Shown here: piece after piece, positions 22,013 through 32,579 of the stretch
How positions within the stretch are numbered: the first letter of the stretch is position 1
Layout of the letters: each line of letters opens with the position of its first letter
Assembly (NCBI RefSeq): GCF_011074885.1
Contig: NC_054689.1
Span: 62,001 to 126,000, forward strand
DNA: 64,000 nucleotides
Direction of reading: 5' to 3'
Origin: Brettanomyces bruxellensis
Lineage: Eukaryota; Ascomycota; Pichiomycetes; Pichiales; Pichiaceae
Position numbers and translations under genes: made by a program
Notes under the pieces: model-generated
The model's database searches: none
What the model was told of the DNA's origin: nothing
The model's input: only the letters and a program-made list of their open reading frames with translations

Positions 22013-22558
22013 TTCCTTTTTTTTGTGTTTGCTTTTCTATCTTCTTATTGCTATAAGTTTTGCTATTGGATATGCATATATCGTTTCTTGTGGTTTTACT
22101 ATTTTAATTTAAGTTATATTTTAATTTAAAGTATATTTTAACTGCTATGAAGAGTCTTGCACCTCCGTTTGCCCGGAGTGGTGCGTTGAAAACTTGGTTT
22201 GGGGAGTTGCAATACTCAAAATGGGAGCGCTGTATTCAAATTATTTTTGCTTGATATGAATGTGTTGGGGATACGAAAAAAGTTGTACATAACCTTACTT
22301 TGTTTGTCTATTTCTATTTGATTTTTTTTTTAATTTTAAATTTGATAGTCCCTTCTCTCCGGGATGAAATTTCCAAAATGAGATGGTCACCTTTTTATTT
22401 CTATTTTTATTTTTATTTTTATTTTTTTCACAGCCGCATATAAATGAAGTATATGCTTTCCCCGCATCATGACAATTATTTCTCCTCGAGTTTGCGTATC
22501 ATTAGTACGGAAATTCCCCTAGCAATTAAAGCAGAAGTAGTAACACAAGAAACGAAAT
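22013..22558. other. Intergenic, SPT23 terminator and kinase promoter
   Basis: AT-rich, with repeated TTTTAATTTAA-like sequence just past SPT23 and a run of imperfect ATTTTT repeats at about 22395-22430. No gene or RNA was recognised. Confidence 0.45.
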
Positions 22559-23977
22559 ATGCCGGAATCATGGAAATTAACCAAGGCACTAAGAGACAGA
22601 ATATATCGTTATGCGACTGTTAAGCAAACTGGTGTTTCCTTACGACAAATGGTTCAATTTGGATCCAGGCCATCACAAGGATCACTTTTTCATGCCTCCC
22701 ATTTTGCAGTTCATGAACTACCTATAAGACTTAGTCATAGAGTGAAAGATCTAGAAACACTCCCAAATGGTTTGGCAAGAGAACCATCAATTCAACTAGT
22801 TAGGGACTGGTATGCTCAATCTTTTGAAGAATTGACTGCATTGCCTGAACCTCGAATTAAAGATCCGGAAATGGCAAGGCTTCTTTCTGGAGAAAAGCAG
22901 CAAGAAGAGCAAATAAGCGGGCATAAGAAATCACTTGAAGAACCTGTAAACAGGCCATATATCTTTTCTGATGATGGTGTTGTCATCAACAGGAGATCGC
23001 ATAGTTCATCTAAAGATAATGGAAATGGTGAAGTTCTGATTGAAAATTTGAATTCCACACATATGCATGTCGGATTACTGAGGCCACGTCGTTCGTACTA
23101 TATATCGACGCCCAAGGATATAGTATATCCTCCCGAGGTGCAAAATTACAATAAAGATGTGACTAAGACGCTTACAAAGATTAAGAGAAGACACGATGCA
23201 ACTGTGACAACAATCGCACGTGGGGTTCAGTCCTGGAAAAGAAAGAAGAATTTCACATATGTGGATAATTCCGTGAATCAGTTCCTTGATCGTTTCTATC
23301 TCAGTAGAATAGGTATTCGGATGCTTATTGGTCAGACAATTGCTCTTAATCAACAGGCAATGGGCAACATGTACAGTGATGATTATGTTGGAATCATATG
23401 TCTACGAACAAACGTAATGGAAGTTGCCCAGGATGCGATCGATGCGGCCCGATTTGCCTGTGAAGAACATTATGATATGATAGAGGCTCCACCCGTTCAA
23501 TTATATTGCCCTGAAGATCTAGAATTTATGTATGTTCCAGGTCATTTGGTGCACATGTTGTTCGAAACGTTAAAGAACTCGCTGAGAGCCACAATCGAGC
23601 TTCAACAGAGATTACACCCTGGTAAAGCGATCGAGGACTTAGAGTTTCCACCTGTTAAGATTATCGTTGCTGAAGGACTCGAGGATATCACAATAAAAGT
23701 GTCTGATGAAGGAGGTGGAATTCCAAGATCTGCCATTCCATTGGTTTGGACATATTTCTATACATCTGCTAACCAGAAAATTGAGGAGTATGATCCATCA
23801 TTTACGAGCGGATCATTTAAGCCACCATTCATGGGTCTTGGTGTTGGTTTACCTCACTCTAGATTATATGCAAGATATTTTTCGGGTGACTTGAAGTTGA
23901 TCAGTATGGAAGGTTATGGAACCGATGTGTACTTGCATTTGAATAGGTTAAGTAGCTCCTCTGAGCCGTTGCAGTAA
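22559..23977 (+). CDS. Mitochondrial pyruvate/branched-chain dehydrogenase kinase family protein
   Basis: A 472-aa kinase of the PDK/BCKDK family, which uses a histidine-kinase-like GHKL ATPase domain to phosphorylate serine on the E1 subunit of mitochondrial 2-oxoacid dehydrogenases. Visible motifs are FYLSRIGIRMLIGQ in the regulatory helical domain (about 250), the N-box HMLFETLKNSLRATIE (about 331-346), the G1 box DEGGGIP (about 382) and the G2 box MGLGVGLPHSRLYARYFSGDL (about 424), ending in GYGTDVYLHL. The N-terminal 30 residues are basic and suit mitochondrial import. An insert at about 115-165 is charged and probably disordered. The G2 region resembles the animal and S. pombe type closely. 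Whether it corresponds to Pkp1 or Pkp2 of S. cerevisiae cannot be decided by eye, so no symbol is given. Confidence 0.88.
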   Translation: MPESWKLTKALRDRIYRYATVKQTGVSLRQMVQFGSRPSQGSLFHASHFAVHELPIRLSHRVKDLETLPNGLAREPSIQLVRDWYAQSFEELTALPEPRIKDPEMARLLSGEKQQEEQISGHKKSLEEPVNRPYIFSDDGVVINRRSHSSSKDNGNGEVLIENLNSTHMHVGLLRPRRSYYISTPKDIVYPPEVQNYNKDVTKTLTKIKRRHDATVTTIARGVQSWKRKKNFTYVDNSVNQFLDRFYLSRIGIRMLIGQTIALNQQAMGNMYSDDYVGIICLRTNVMEVAQDAIDAARFACEEHYDMIEAPPVQLYCPEDLEFMYVPGHLVHMLFETLKNSLRATIELQQRLHPGKAIEDLEFPPVKIIVAEGLEDITIKVSDEGGGIPRSAIPLVWTYFYTSANQKIEEYDPSFTSGSFKPPFMGLGVGLPHSRLYARYFSGDLKLISMEGYGTDVYLHLNRLSSSSEPLQ

Positions 23978-24493
23978 CTATGACCGTTATTCTTGTTTTA
24001 TACTTTTTTTGAAAACATATTTGATTTATAAAAAATCATATTATTTATATTCGAAGAGGAAGGTACTAAAAAAAATTAAAAAATTGGAAATTAAGTACGG
24101 AAATATGTTTAAAATATATTGAGGGGAAGAGGGGAAATTTTCCATCCTTATTGTTTGGTGGATTGAACATTCATCAAAGTTGTGAATTTGAACTTCTTTC
24201 TAACCAAATTGGTTTCATATTAAGTAAATACATACACATCTGTGTTTATTCCTTTTGTATCTTCACATAGATGCATAATTCAATTTGCCAATTATCCTGA
24301 TATTGATTGGGTGTCTTTTGCGCATGCAAAAACCATGCCTAACTGCAGATCAGTTATCACAGAAAATATTGGACTGGTAATAAACTACAACTATAAAATA
24401 TATCCAAACACAAAGCCAAGAGCTTTAGGTCAATTTTTACGATGCTCCAAGGTTGAAAGGTATTCGAATTATCTTTCTAGTAACTTACATAAA
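23978..24493. other. Intergenic between kinase and PPR-like gene
   Basis: AT-rich sequence with A runs near 24070. The downstream frame is open from 24242, but that codon is GTG; in-frame ATGs are at 24335 and 24494. No other feature was seen. Confidence 0.4.
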
Positions 24494-26449
24494 ATGAATT
24501 ATTGGAGACCAGTAAATCGGATGCGGAATGGATGCGGTGGTTTAGTTCTGCTGGAATTGGGTAGGAGATACAGCCATGAAATCAGTTATAGACAAAAAAG
24601 TTTGAATCAGCAAGAAAAACGCAAACGCCAATTGCCGCAGCATAGTTCTTCCCAACTACCATCGTTGGACAGATTGGAAAATCATCATTATCGCAATATC
24701 TCTTCATCAGAGAAATCCACCATTGCCACTAAAGAATCCAAGTTGGAGAATTTTAATGACATGATCAATGGTGATCTTATCGACAATTTATATGGTGTGC
24801 CAGCTGAATCGTCGTTTCATAATCATAGATACATGGAAGTCTGGAATGATGAGGCCCATCCCCAGGTATACAATGAAGATGAAGACTTCGAGGAGGATAT
24901 GCTTCTGAACGACGATTTAGACACAAATTTGGAGAAGGAACTTGAAGATCAGGATAGGAATCTTGAGGTAGATATTGAGCGAATTGCTACAGAGCAAAGT
25001 AGCGATTACCATATTTTAAAAGAGATACAAAAGCCCGTTGTTATGAAGTTACGACCGAACTACATGACAACATTTGTTTCCATCGAAACGACATTTGATT
25101 TCCCAGAAAAGATATGCAGTGCAATGCCAAAATTGACTCTAAATACCAAACAAATAAGTACTGATGGTATTAATGAATACTTGAACACATTAGTACTGAA
25201 GAATTATGGGTGGGCTTCGACTCATCAGGGATCAATAATAGACAAAACGCTAAAAAACCTTGTGTTGAACAGGCTACTACTTCTGGATATCTTCTTAAAT
25301 GTCAAAAGTTTAAATCTTTTGGTATCCTTTTTTTCTAGAACAAAGGATTTGGAAATGATCAAAGTGACGATTAATAAGTTTTCAGCCATGGAAATATTTC
25401 CAACCACGGACACCTATAATATAATACTCGATTGCATAAGAAGACTTTTGGAGGATGGTGAAATCAAGAAAATGAACTTGTATCAATCTGTGGTTCCCAT
25501 CATACATAGAATGAAGCGCGCTGTTTATATGACGCCGTTCAATATAACGACATACCGAGAACTATTAAATTTACTGACTGACCCAGATATGAAGCTTGGG
25601 TTGTTGAGATTGATGGCAAGTAGAAATGTCCCAATGGAGTACTATCAGAAGGAAACTTTTGAAGCGTTATATTCGGCATATGGGAAGCCCGAGGATTTTC
25701 AGAAGATGGCTGATTTGACCGTTATGCTCACATGTGTAGATGTGAAGTCACCTGTCCCCGACTACCCCGGGATTTTCACATACTTGATTGATAAACTCCT
25801 TCGGCAAAGTTTTAATGATCGAACTAGGTTCCAAGATGTCATAAAGTTGGTGCCCAAGAATTTGAACTATGCAACTCCTAAATTAATCATTAATCTCTGC
25901 TATTATTTTGCTTGCCACGGTCAGTTCTGGAATACTATTTGCTGTGCAAACTGGTATGCGAAAGAAATTATAGGGATTAATCAAGATAGCAAGAAAAATG
26001 AGAAACAACAACAACATCTCTTAGCGGATACGCTATGGCCTACGCTAATCCATTTCGATGACATGGTCATCACTTTACAATCCAAAAATATAAATGTGCC
26101 TGCATCAAGTTTACGGATGTTTGCCAAGTGCCTCTACCAAACGTGTGTTACCGAAAATGGCTACTATTTAGACACTGGGAGAATTGAGAGCATCGAGAAA
26201 GTGGTGACCGAAAAAAATACAGAGGAAGTAGGCGCAAAAGATGTGACGGTATCCGACTTTCTTCTTACGGATAAATTGACGATTCAGGAAGGTTCCAGAT
26301 GTAGTCGTATAATGACCGAATTAGTATGGGAGGGTTTTTCACAAATATTTGTAACGGAGACGGATAGGAGCCCCGTTTGGAAAAAAGTTGCGGCTTTGCT
26401 TGGGTATATAGCACATGACAATAGGAATTTGGAAATGGAGAACTCTTAG
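24494..26449 (+). CDS. Putative mitochondrial PPR-like protein
   Basis: With the ATG at 24494 the protein is 651 aa and begins MNYWRPVNRMRNGCGGLVLLELGRRYSHE, rich in Arg with no acidic residue before the first Glu, like a mitochondrial presequence. The in-frame ATG at 24335 would add 53 residues and a less convincing start. The middle has an acidic patch (NEDEDFEEDMLLNDDLD), then helical repeats; the stretch at about 290-330 with MIKVTINKFSAMEIFPTTDTY resembles pentatricopeptide units, in which a helix pair ends in a fixed proline and a T-x-T-Y start. PPR-like proteins of yeast mitochondria usually stabilise or activate translation of one mitochondrial mRNA. Such proteins diverge fast and I cannot name the orthologue. 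Confidence 0.6.
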   Translation: MNYWRPVNRMRNGCGGLVLLELGRRYSHEISYRQKSLNQQEKRKRQLPQHSSSQLPSLDRLENHHYRNISSSEKSTIATKESKLENFNDMINGDLIDNLYGVPAESSFHNHRYMEVWNDEAHPQVYNEDEDFEEDMLLNDDLDTNLEKELEDQDRNLEVDIERIATEQSSDYHILKEIQKPVVMKLRPNYMTTFVSIETTFDFPEKICSAMPKLTLNTKQISTDGINEYLNTLVLKNYGWASTHQGSIIDKTLKNLVLNRLLLLDIFLNVKSLNLLVSFFSRTKDLEMIKVTINKFSAMEIFPTTDTYNIILDCIRRLLEDGEIKKMNLYQSVVPIIHRMKRAVYMTPFNITTYRELLNLLTDPDMKLGLLRLMASRNVPMEYYQKETFEALYSAYGKPEDFQKMADLTVMLTCVDVKSPVPDYPGIFTYLIDKLLRQSFNDRTRFQDVIKLVPKNLNYATPKLIINLCYYFACHGQFWNTICCANWYAKEIIGINQDSKKNEKQQQHLLADTLWPTLIHFDDMVITLQSKNINVPASSLRMFAKCLYQTCVTENGYYLDTGRIESIEKVVTEKNTEEVGAKDVTVSDFLLTDKLTIQEGSRCSRIMTELVWEGFSQIFVTETDRSPVWKKVAALLGYIAHDNRNLEMENS

Positions 26450-27399
26450 CGATAAGAGTGAGGCGACATTTTTCTTTAGATGTTAGCGGCTAACTTTAAC
26501 TAACGGACTTTTGATTTAGGCAGAAACGGAAAACCGTAACGCTAATTCCGTTTATGAGAAATGTGAGTGAAAGAAAAATTTTTCCGACTAACAATCGCGG
26601 ATGGTTGCGGAATCATAGATATGTTGTGTTTTTCTTTCCCTATTATCTTTCCTGCTTTTTTCTATTATGATTCTGGAAACCTGATTCCGAAGAATCACAC
26701 CCCGTTTTTTTGTGATGAACTTCTCAGTACTCCGAAAGATAGTACTTCTCCGGTATTTGAGCTCCGTGAGTCGCTACATTTGCACACATTAATATGCCCC
26801 CTTAAGTTTATGGTAAGTGTTCATGTGTGACTTTCAGGTGTATCTGAATGACTATTTACGTTCGGCTTGTCTTCAGAGGATAAAAAACGGATATTGAAGC
26901 AAGGTTCGTACTTATTACAAAACTCGGTTCTGACGGAAAAAGTGTTTTTTTTTCCGTCCGCATTTCTGGGCACGGATAAAACAGATATTTTTCCTTTTAC
27001 ATTATTTTCAACCATTTTCGCCAGACACCCCGTTTTCATCCGCTGAACACATGCCGTATCCGTTCTTTTTATGGTAACTGGGATCTTCTCAGTACGATTT
27101 CATCCGCGGTCGAACCGATTTCTAGGATTAAAAATTTCTCATGCTTTTACATATATATGGATCGAGCCGTCCTATAACAGCCTTCGGATACTGATCTTAT
27201 TTTTTGTAATTCATGTATACCTCGTATTCCCTATTATAGAGATTTTAATATTATTTGTCATTTACCATCATATTACTTTGATGATAGCCACTGGGCATCT
27301 ATAGCATTGCATATATCACTTAAAAATAGTTAGTACAGCTAGAACATTGTTTCCAATTTCAAGTCATTTATTACATTAGAATTGCACATATTAGCATTT
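26450..27399. other. Intergenic before the transporter cluster
   Basis: A 950-bp gap. A short inverted repeat (GTTAGC-G-GCTAAC, 26482-26494) lies 33 bp after the upstream stop and may contribute to 3'-end formation. The open stretches at 26567-26830 and 27071-27304 lack any recognisable domain. The region should carry the promoter of the first transporter gene, but no site was recognised. Confidence 0.45.
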
Positions 27400-29241
27400 A
27401 TGAAGGACACTACAGATAAAGAAGATATGAGTGAGTCACTATCTTCAGAAAGCTTGGAAACGCAATCCATCGACTCGAACCTGTCACGCGCCGACCTCTC
27501 CAGTTTAAGTACATCTGCTGGAGAGGATGTTGGAAGTGGAAGAACTGTTGAGCAGTTGGATTCGGAAAATACAGGGGGTGCACAGATAGGTAGGAGGAGA
27601 TCTTCGCTCATAAGAACGTTATCGAATAACATTGTGTCGAGAACTTCGACTCTTATGGATGCAGTTAGAGATGATAGTGCATACGCCTCGGCACACGACA
27701 AAAAGAGACCAGATTATGGTGCAGAGTTGTACAAGTCACAGAGTATACTTCCGACGGATATAGAATCGCAGAGGGGAGAAAAAGAAGCACCAGCCGAATC
27801 AGCATCTGTGTCTGGGGGTGAGTCAGCTGAAACAGTTAGTGAGGTTTCTGAGAAAGAGAAGGAAGAGTTGGATGTTCCACCGGATGGAACTTTTTGGGGA
27901 TGGACAACTTGCATTTGTATTATGTTGATAAATATGTGCTCGTGGGGTACAAATACCGTCTACGGTGTGTTTCTTGATTATTATGTGAGAACTAGCAGGT
28001 TTCCAGGTGCTACGATGGAGGATTATGCATTGATCGGAGGTCTTTGTATTGGTCTGAGTTTCATGCTCATCAGTGTAGCAAATACTTTGATCAGAAGATT
28101 CCATTACAGAATTGTGATGGCATTTGGCGCTTGCCTTGTGATTATTGGCTTTTGCACAGCCTCTGTCGCCAAGACAATTACTCAGCTTATCATGCTTCAG
28201 GGATTTCTTCTTTCGATTGGCTTTGCATTAACTTCCGGACCAACATTCGTTATGATTCCATCTTGGTTTCTTAAGAAGAGATCTGTCGCACAGGGTATTG
28301 GAGCAGCTGGTGTTGGATTAGCCGGTGTTGTTTTCAGTAAGCCTGTCCAACATATGATACAGGAAGATGATAGTCCTGTCTGGGCATTAAGGATGCTTGG
28401 TATCACGTGTGGTGTTGTCTTGTTCATATCTATTATTCTTGTTCGTACTAGAAGACCACTGCAGGTTAAGTCTGATTCTTTGCTAAAGACGATATGGCAT
28501 AATTTCACTCGTTGGGATATTCTCTTCAGGATGCCAATGTTTTGTGTCATTTTCTGGAATTTCCTTTTTAGTCTTTCTTTCTCTATTCTTCTCTTTTCTT
28601 TCTCCTCATACAGTACGGCAATTGGTTTGACTACTTCACAAGGTGCTATGGCTACCCTGGTTGAAAGTATTGCCCAAACCGTTGGAAGACCAATTTTGGG
28701 CTTACTTTCCGACCGTTTCGGTAGGGCAAACACAACAATTTTTGTTTGCACTTTATTGGGAATCCTTTCCATGGTCTGGTGGATTTTCGTTAAGAGTTAT
28801 CCAAATTTGATTATATTTGGTTTTGTTGCAGGTTTCCTCATGGGTATTAATTGGGTCAACTTCTCACCTCTCAGCGCTGATGTTGTTGGAGGTGGTGATG
28901 ATTTGTTGGCAGCTATCTCTCTTCTAACTTTCTTCGGAGGCATGCCACAGATAGTTGCCGAAATTATTGGCCTCAAACTTAAGCGCCCAGAAATGTCGCA
29001 ACCTTTCTTATATTGCCAGATTTTCGTCGGTGTTGCCAGTATAATCAGTGCTGTGGTGTTGCTACCTTTCAGATGTTGGAAAATCAGTAAGATTCTTCGG
29101 GCCAGACAGGCTGCTATATTGGCTGTGGATCCACTTAAGAGGACCGAAAAAGACCGCATCAGACTAGACAGATACCATGTTCTTTTGAAGCCTGGTCTTT
29201 CGGGAAAGCTTATGAGAACATTCTATCCTATTAAAGCATGA
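27400..29241 (+). CDS. Monocarboxylate-permease-like MFS transporter, copy A
   Basis: A 613-aa protein, starting at the ATG at 27400 (the frame is open upstream but from TTG). A hydrophilic Ser/Glu-rich tail of about 165 residues carries the motif RTSTLMDAVRDDSAY (27640-27684), followed by PPDGTFWGW and 12 predicted membrane helices. Family marks include NMCSWGTNTVYGVFLDYY in helix 1, MIPSWFLKKRSVAQGI, GLLSDRFGRAN between helices 8 and 9, and LMGINWVNFSPLSADVVGGGDDLLA. This fits the Mch/Esbp6 branch of fungal MFS proteins related to SLC16 monocarboxylate carriers; the substrate cannot be read from sequence, and S. cerevisiae Mch proteins do not carry classical monocarboxylates. It ends in FYPIKA, as do the two downstream copies. 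It is the most diverged of the three tandem paralogues. Confidence 0.85.
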   Translation: MKDTTDKEDMSESLSSESLETQSIDSNLSRADLSSLSTSAGEDVGSGRTVEQLDSENTGGAQIGRRRSSLIRTLSNNIVSRTSTLMDAVRDDSAYASAHDKKRPDYGAELYKSQSILPTDIESQRGEKEAPAESASVSGGESAETVSEVSEKEKEELDVPPDGTFWGWTTCICIMLINMCSWGTNTVYGVFLDYYVRTSRFPGATMEDYALIGGLCIGLSFMLISVANTLIRRFHYRIVMAFGACLVIIGFCTASVAKTITQLIMLQGFLLSIGFALTSGPTFVMIPSWFLKKRSVAQGIGAAGVGLAGVVFSKPVQHMIQEDDSPVWALRMLGITCGVVLFISIILVRTRRPLQVKSDSLLKTIWHNFTRWDILFRMPMFCVIFWNFLFSLSFSILLFSFSSYSTAIGLTTSQGAMATLVESIAQTVGRPILGLLSDRFGRANTTIFVCTLLGILSMVWWIFVKSYPNLIIFGFVAGFLMGINWVNFSPLSADVVGGGDDLLAAISLLTFFGGMPQIVAEIIGLKLKRPEMSQPFLYCQIFVGVASIISAVVLLPFRCWKISKILRARQAAILAVDPLKRTEKDRIRLDRYHVLLKPGLSGKLMRTFYPIKA

Positions 29242-29924
29242 ATTAATGTTCAGTAATGTTTATTTACTGACATTTGTCGTATGCATCACTATTTTTCCTA
29301 CCCACAAACGTAATAAGGTTTGTATGTACTCTTTCATAAAATAAGAACTTTTCTTGGCATGTTAAATAAATCGGCACTAGTAGCAGCACTTTATTATCTT
29401 GTACTTGAAGAGGCAGGCTTCTAATTTTGGAATATAAAGTAATCTTAGTATCACGTTATTCTTTTTTTCATCGGATTTAAATATTGTGAATTAACCCCCA
29501 CGTTGATACAGTTAAAGAAAAATATATATATAGAACAATGATTTCGCATTATCGATTTTTTCCAAACTTGGAAAAACGTTGTATTTCCGATCAATTTTTT
29601 CTTCTGTTTTGATTTATTCACGGGTGTCGAGTCCCGCATAATGTACGTCGTTCCCAACGTTTTTTTCCCCCGAAGTTTATTAACGTCCCATTTTCATGAA
29701 AAAAGAATGACTCGTAAGTTTTAACAATTTATATTCATCGTGAACATCGTTATGGTGGTGATATAGAGCTTCTTTACTTAACCACATTTTATGTGTCTTG
29801 GCAAGCGCCGTTGTTTTCTCCTATAATTTCAACAAGGATATCATTATTCTTGTAGAATACTGACATTGATCGATCAGAGAGAGATCAAATTTTTCAAAAA
29901 AGATTAAGTACAACTTAAAATATA
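29242..29924. other. Intergenic between transporter copies A and B
   Basis: A 683-bp AT-rich region with a TA tract near 29522-29530. It holds the promoter of copy B. No gene, repeat shared with the neighbouring gaps, or RNA was seen. Confidence 0.4.
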
Positions 29925-31796
29925 ATGGTTCACCCAACCGAGACTTCCGAAGATTCAGCTTCTTCCTTGGAGTCCATCATTTCCGAACTGAGTGATACCA
30001 AACATGGCGATAATCGGGAAATTCAGAAGTTAACAAGTGACCCTCATAATGACAAACAGGCTGATGCATATAGTACAAGTGGTAAAATAACTTCACCGTA
30101 TGAAGATGATGACAAAAACGACACTAAATCTATTTTCAGCACATACTCAAAGCGGTTATTAAGAAGAACGTCTACAGTCTTGGATGCTATTCGAGATGAT
30201 AACGAGTATGTCATGAGTCAGGAAAAAGGTAAAATAAATCCAGATTTAGGAGATAATCTGTTGTATAATAAAGGTGAGGTTCCTCATTCAGATAACCAGG
30301 TAACTTCTTTTGAATTGGAAGCTGTGAAGACAAAGCAGGAGTCTAGTGAGGATGATATCACAAGAACACAAACTTCACAGTCATTAGCATACGATGGTGA
30401 GTACAACATTCAAGATATCATTGACAGACCTCCAGATGGTACTGTTACTGGATGGATTTCCCTTATTTGTGTCACATTCATCAATACCTTCAGTTGGGGT
30501 GCCAATACATCCTATGGTGTTCTTATGTCGTACTACATGGAAAGTAATCACTTTCCAGGAGCTACTAAGGAGGACTATGCCCTTATCGGTGGTCTCAACC
30601 TAGGTCTCAGTTTCATAGCCTGTTCTTTGTCTAATTCTCTAGTCCGCAGATTTTATTACAAGCATATTATGTATTTAGGTTCGGCATTAGTCGTTATTTG
30701 TTATTTTGTCGCGGCGGAGGTCAAAACTATTGTTCAATTAATCATTGTGCAGGGTCTTATTTTGTCAATAGCATATGCTTTAGCTGCTGCCCCTAGTATG
30801 GTCGTCATCCCATCATGGTTTTTGGAAAGGAGATCATTTGCGAATGGTATTTCGTCCGGTGGTGCGGGACTTGCTGGTTTAATCTTTAGTAGACCAGTCC
30901 AAGCAGTTATTGATAGTACAGGTAGCTACAAATGGGCACTACGAATGGTCGGAATTATTTGCGGTGTTATGTTGTTTGTCAGTATATTCTTGGTTCGTTG
31001 CAGAAGAAAATTTCAAGTGACTAGTGACATACCAATATGGAAAGAAATATTCCAGAACATTGTTAATTGGAGAATTTATAAGATGCCACCAATCATTTAT
31101 TTGATCATATGGAATTTTATTTATGGAATAGGTTACGCAATATTGTTGTTTTCTATGTCCTCGTATGGCAGAACCATTGGATTAACAAGTAGTCAAGGTT
31201 CATTGGTGACTACGTTACAGAGTGCCGCACAGATGATTGGCCGACCAGCATTGGGATACATTTCATTTTTATTTGGTAAAATCAATGTGACCATAATTTT
31301 CACTCTTCTTCTTGGTATATTATCCCTCGCCTACTGGGTTTTCATCAAATCATATGGCCCATTGATTGGCTTTGGAATTATTGCAGGTTTCATCATGGGC
31401 GTCAATTGGGTTAACTTTGTTCCTATGTGCTCAGATGTTGTTGGAGGAGGTGATGACTTGCTAGCAGCCCTTTCTGCGCTTTATCTTACAGGTGGTCCAC
31501 CAATGATAGTTTCCGAAATTATCGGTTTAAAGTTGGAGCAGCCAAATTCTTCTTCGCCCTTTTTCCATCCTCAAATTCTAGTTGGTGTTACTTGTATTGT
31601 TGGTGCACTCTGTCTTCTACCATTTAGGGAATGGAAAATATCTCGGATGCTCACTGCTAGAAGTCATCTGATAGAAAAAAGAGCAATGAAAGATCGGCAG
31701 CCCGGTGATATGGATCGTCTTAAACGTTACAAATTGTTATTAGACCCGGGTCTAAAAGGTTATATCCTAAGAGTTTTCTATCCAATAAAGGCCTAA
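29925..31796 (+). CDS. Monocarboxylate-permease-like MFS transporter, copy B
   Basis: A 623-aa paralogue of the flanking genes in the same orientation. The cytosolic tail (about 165 residues) carries RRTSTVLDAIRDDNEY (around 30162-30209) and leads through YDGEYNIQDIIDRPPDG into 12 membrane helices. Helix 1 has NTFSWGANTSYGVLMSYY, helix 5 is followed by VVIPSWFLERRSFANGI, and the C-terminal half has FIMGVNWVNFVPMCSDVVGGG. The usual inter-helix SDRFG-type motif is altered to ISFLFGKIN, a lost charge at a normally conserved position, which may change gating or substrate. The protein ends in FYPIKA. It shares more with copy C (YDGE-Q-IDRPPDG, GGLNLGLSF) than with A, so B and C look like the later duplication. 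Confidence 0.85.
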   Translation: MVHPTETSEDSASSLESIISELSDTKHGDNREIQKLTSDPHNDKQADAYSTSGKITSPYEDDDKNDTKSIFSTYSKRLLRRTSTVLDAIRDDNEYVMSQEKGKINPDLGDNLLYNKGEVPHSDNQVTSFELEAVKTKQESSEDDITRTQTSQSLAYDGEYNIQDIIDRPPDGTVTGWISLICVTFINTFSWGANTSYGVLMSYYMESNHFPGATKEDYALIGGLNLGLSFIACSLSNSLVRRFYYKHIMYLGSALVVICYFVAAEVKTIVQLIIVQGLILSIAYALAAAPSMVVIPSWFLERRSFANGISSGGAGLAGLIFSRPVQAVIDSTGSYKWALRMVGIICGVMLFVSIFLVRCRRKFQVTSDIPIWKEIFQNIVNWRIYKMPPIIYLIIWNFIYGIGYAILLFSMSSYGRTIGLTSSQGSLVTTLQSAAQMIGRPALGYISFLFGKINVTIIFTLLLGILSLAYWVFIKSYGPLIGFGIIAGFIMGVNWVNFVPMCSDVVGGGDDLLAALSALYLTGGPPMIVSEIIGLKLEQPNSSSPFFHPQILVGVTCIVGALCLLPFREWKISRMLTARSHLIEKRAMKDRQPGDMDRLKRYKLLLDPGLKGYILRVFYPIKA

Positions 31797-32579
31797 CAAA
31801 AACTCATCTTAAAATCAATTGATGGATATTTTTTACCCCACACCTAAACAGGGGTTATTATCATTATTCTCTAACATCCTCGAGTTCATCATAAAATGTG
31901 CACTTCGCAGCACTAGTCCTTGTGGAAAAGAATTTTCTGTCGATTTCGCCCTTAACACATAGGCACAACTAACTCCGAGGTGTTTCATCGCAAGTATAAA
32001 TAAAATAGAATTATATAGAGAAATTATCGTATCGGGGTTTCTGATATCGCGAAAATTATACGAAAAAAACGCTACTATTGGTTATGGTTTAGTGCTGTTT
32101 TCTGCAAGTTTTTTTAGGTCAGTAAATTACCGCTTGGCATTGAATTTTTTTAAGCGTTGCTAACCGAGATGCGAAAATTCAAAATAGGGTTACCAAATTC
32201 TGTTTCCGTCCTTTTCTTCCTTTGTTGAGCAAATCTCCGCGTACTACTCATTTCACAATTTTTGCGTACCCCAGAGCCTTTTTTTACTATTATACTATCT
32301 ATTTTGATTTTTTGCTTTTAATTATTAATACTTTTTTTTAGTCATCAATATATATAAATGAGTTAGTTATCATTTCCATATGATTTGTATTTTCAATGTA
32401 TTTTCCACTTCAAGCCGGCCTTAACTTTATTACCTCTTTTTTGTTCTTAACGTTTTCCCCTTTATTTTACACCTACATCAAGCGATCGCAAAAAGCTCAA
32501 AATTCTACAAGTTCCCCGGTATTAATCCTTAATTCCTAGCCTTTAAATTTATACATAAGCTCCTTTAATTTACAATATC
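31797..32579. other. Intergenic between transporter copies B and C
   Basis: A 783-bp AT-rich region with several T runs (32110, 32280, 32330) and a TA tract near 32348. It should hold the promoter of copy C. Nothing else was recognised. Confidence 0.4.
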
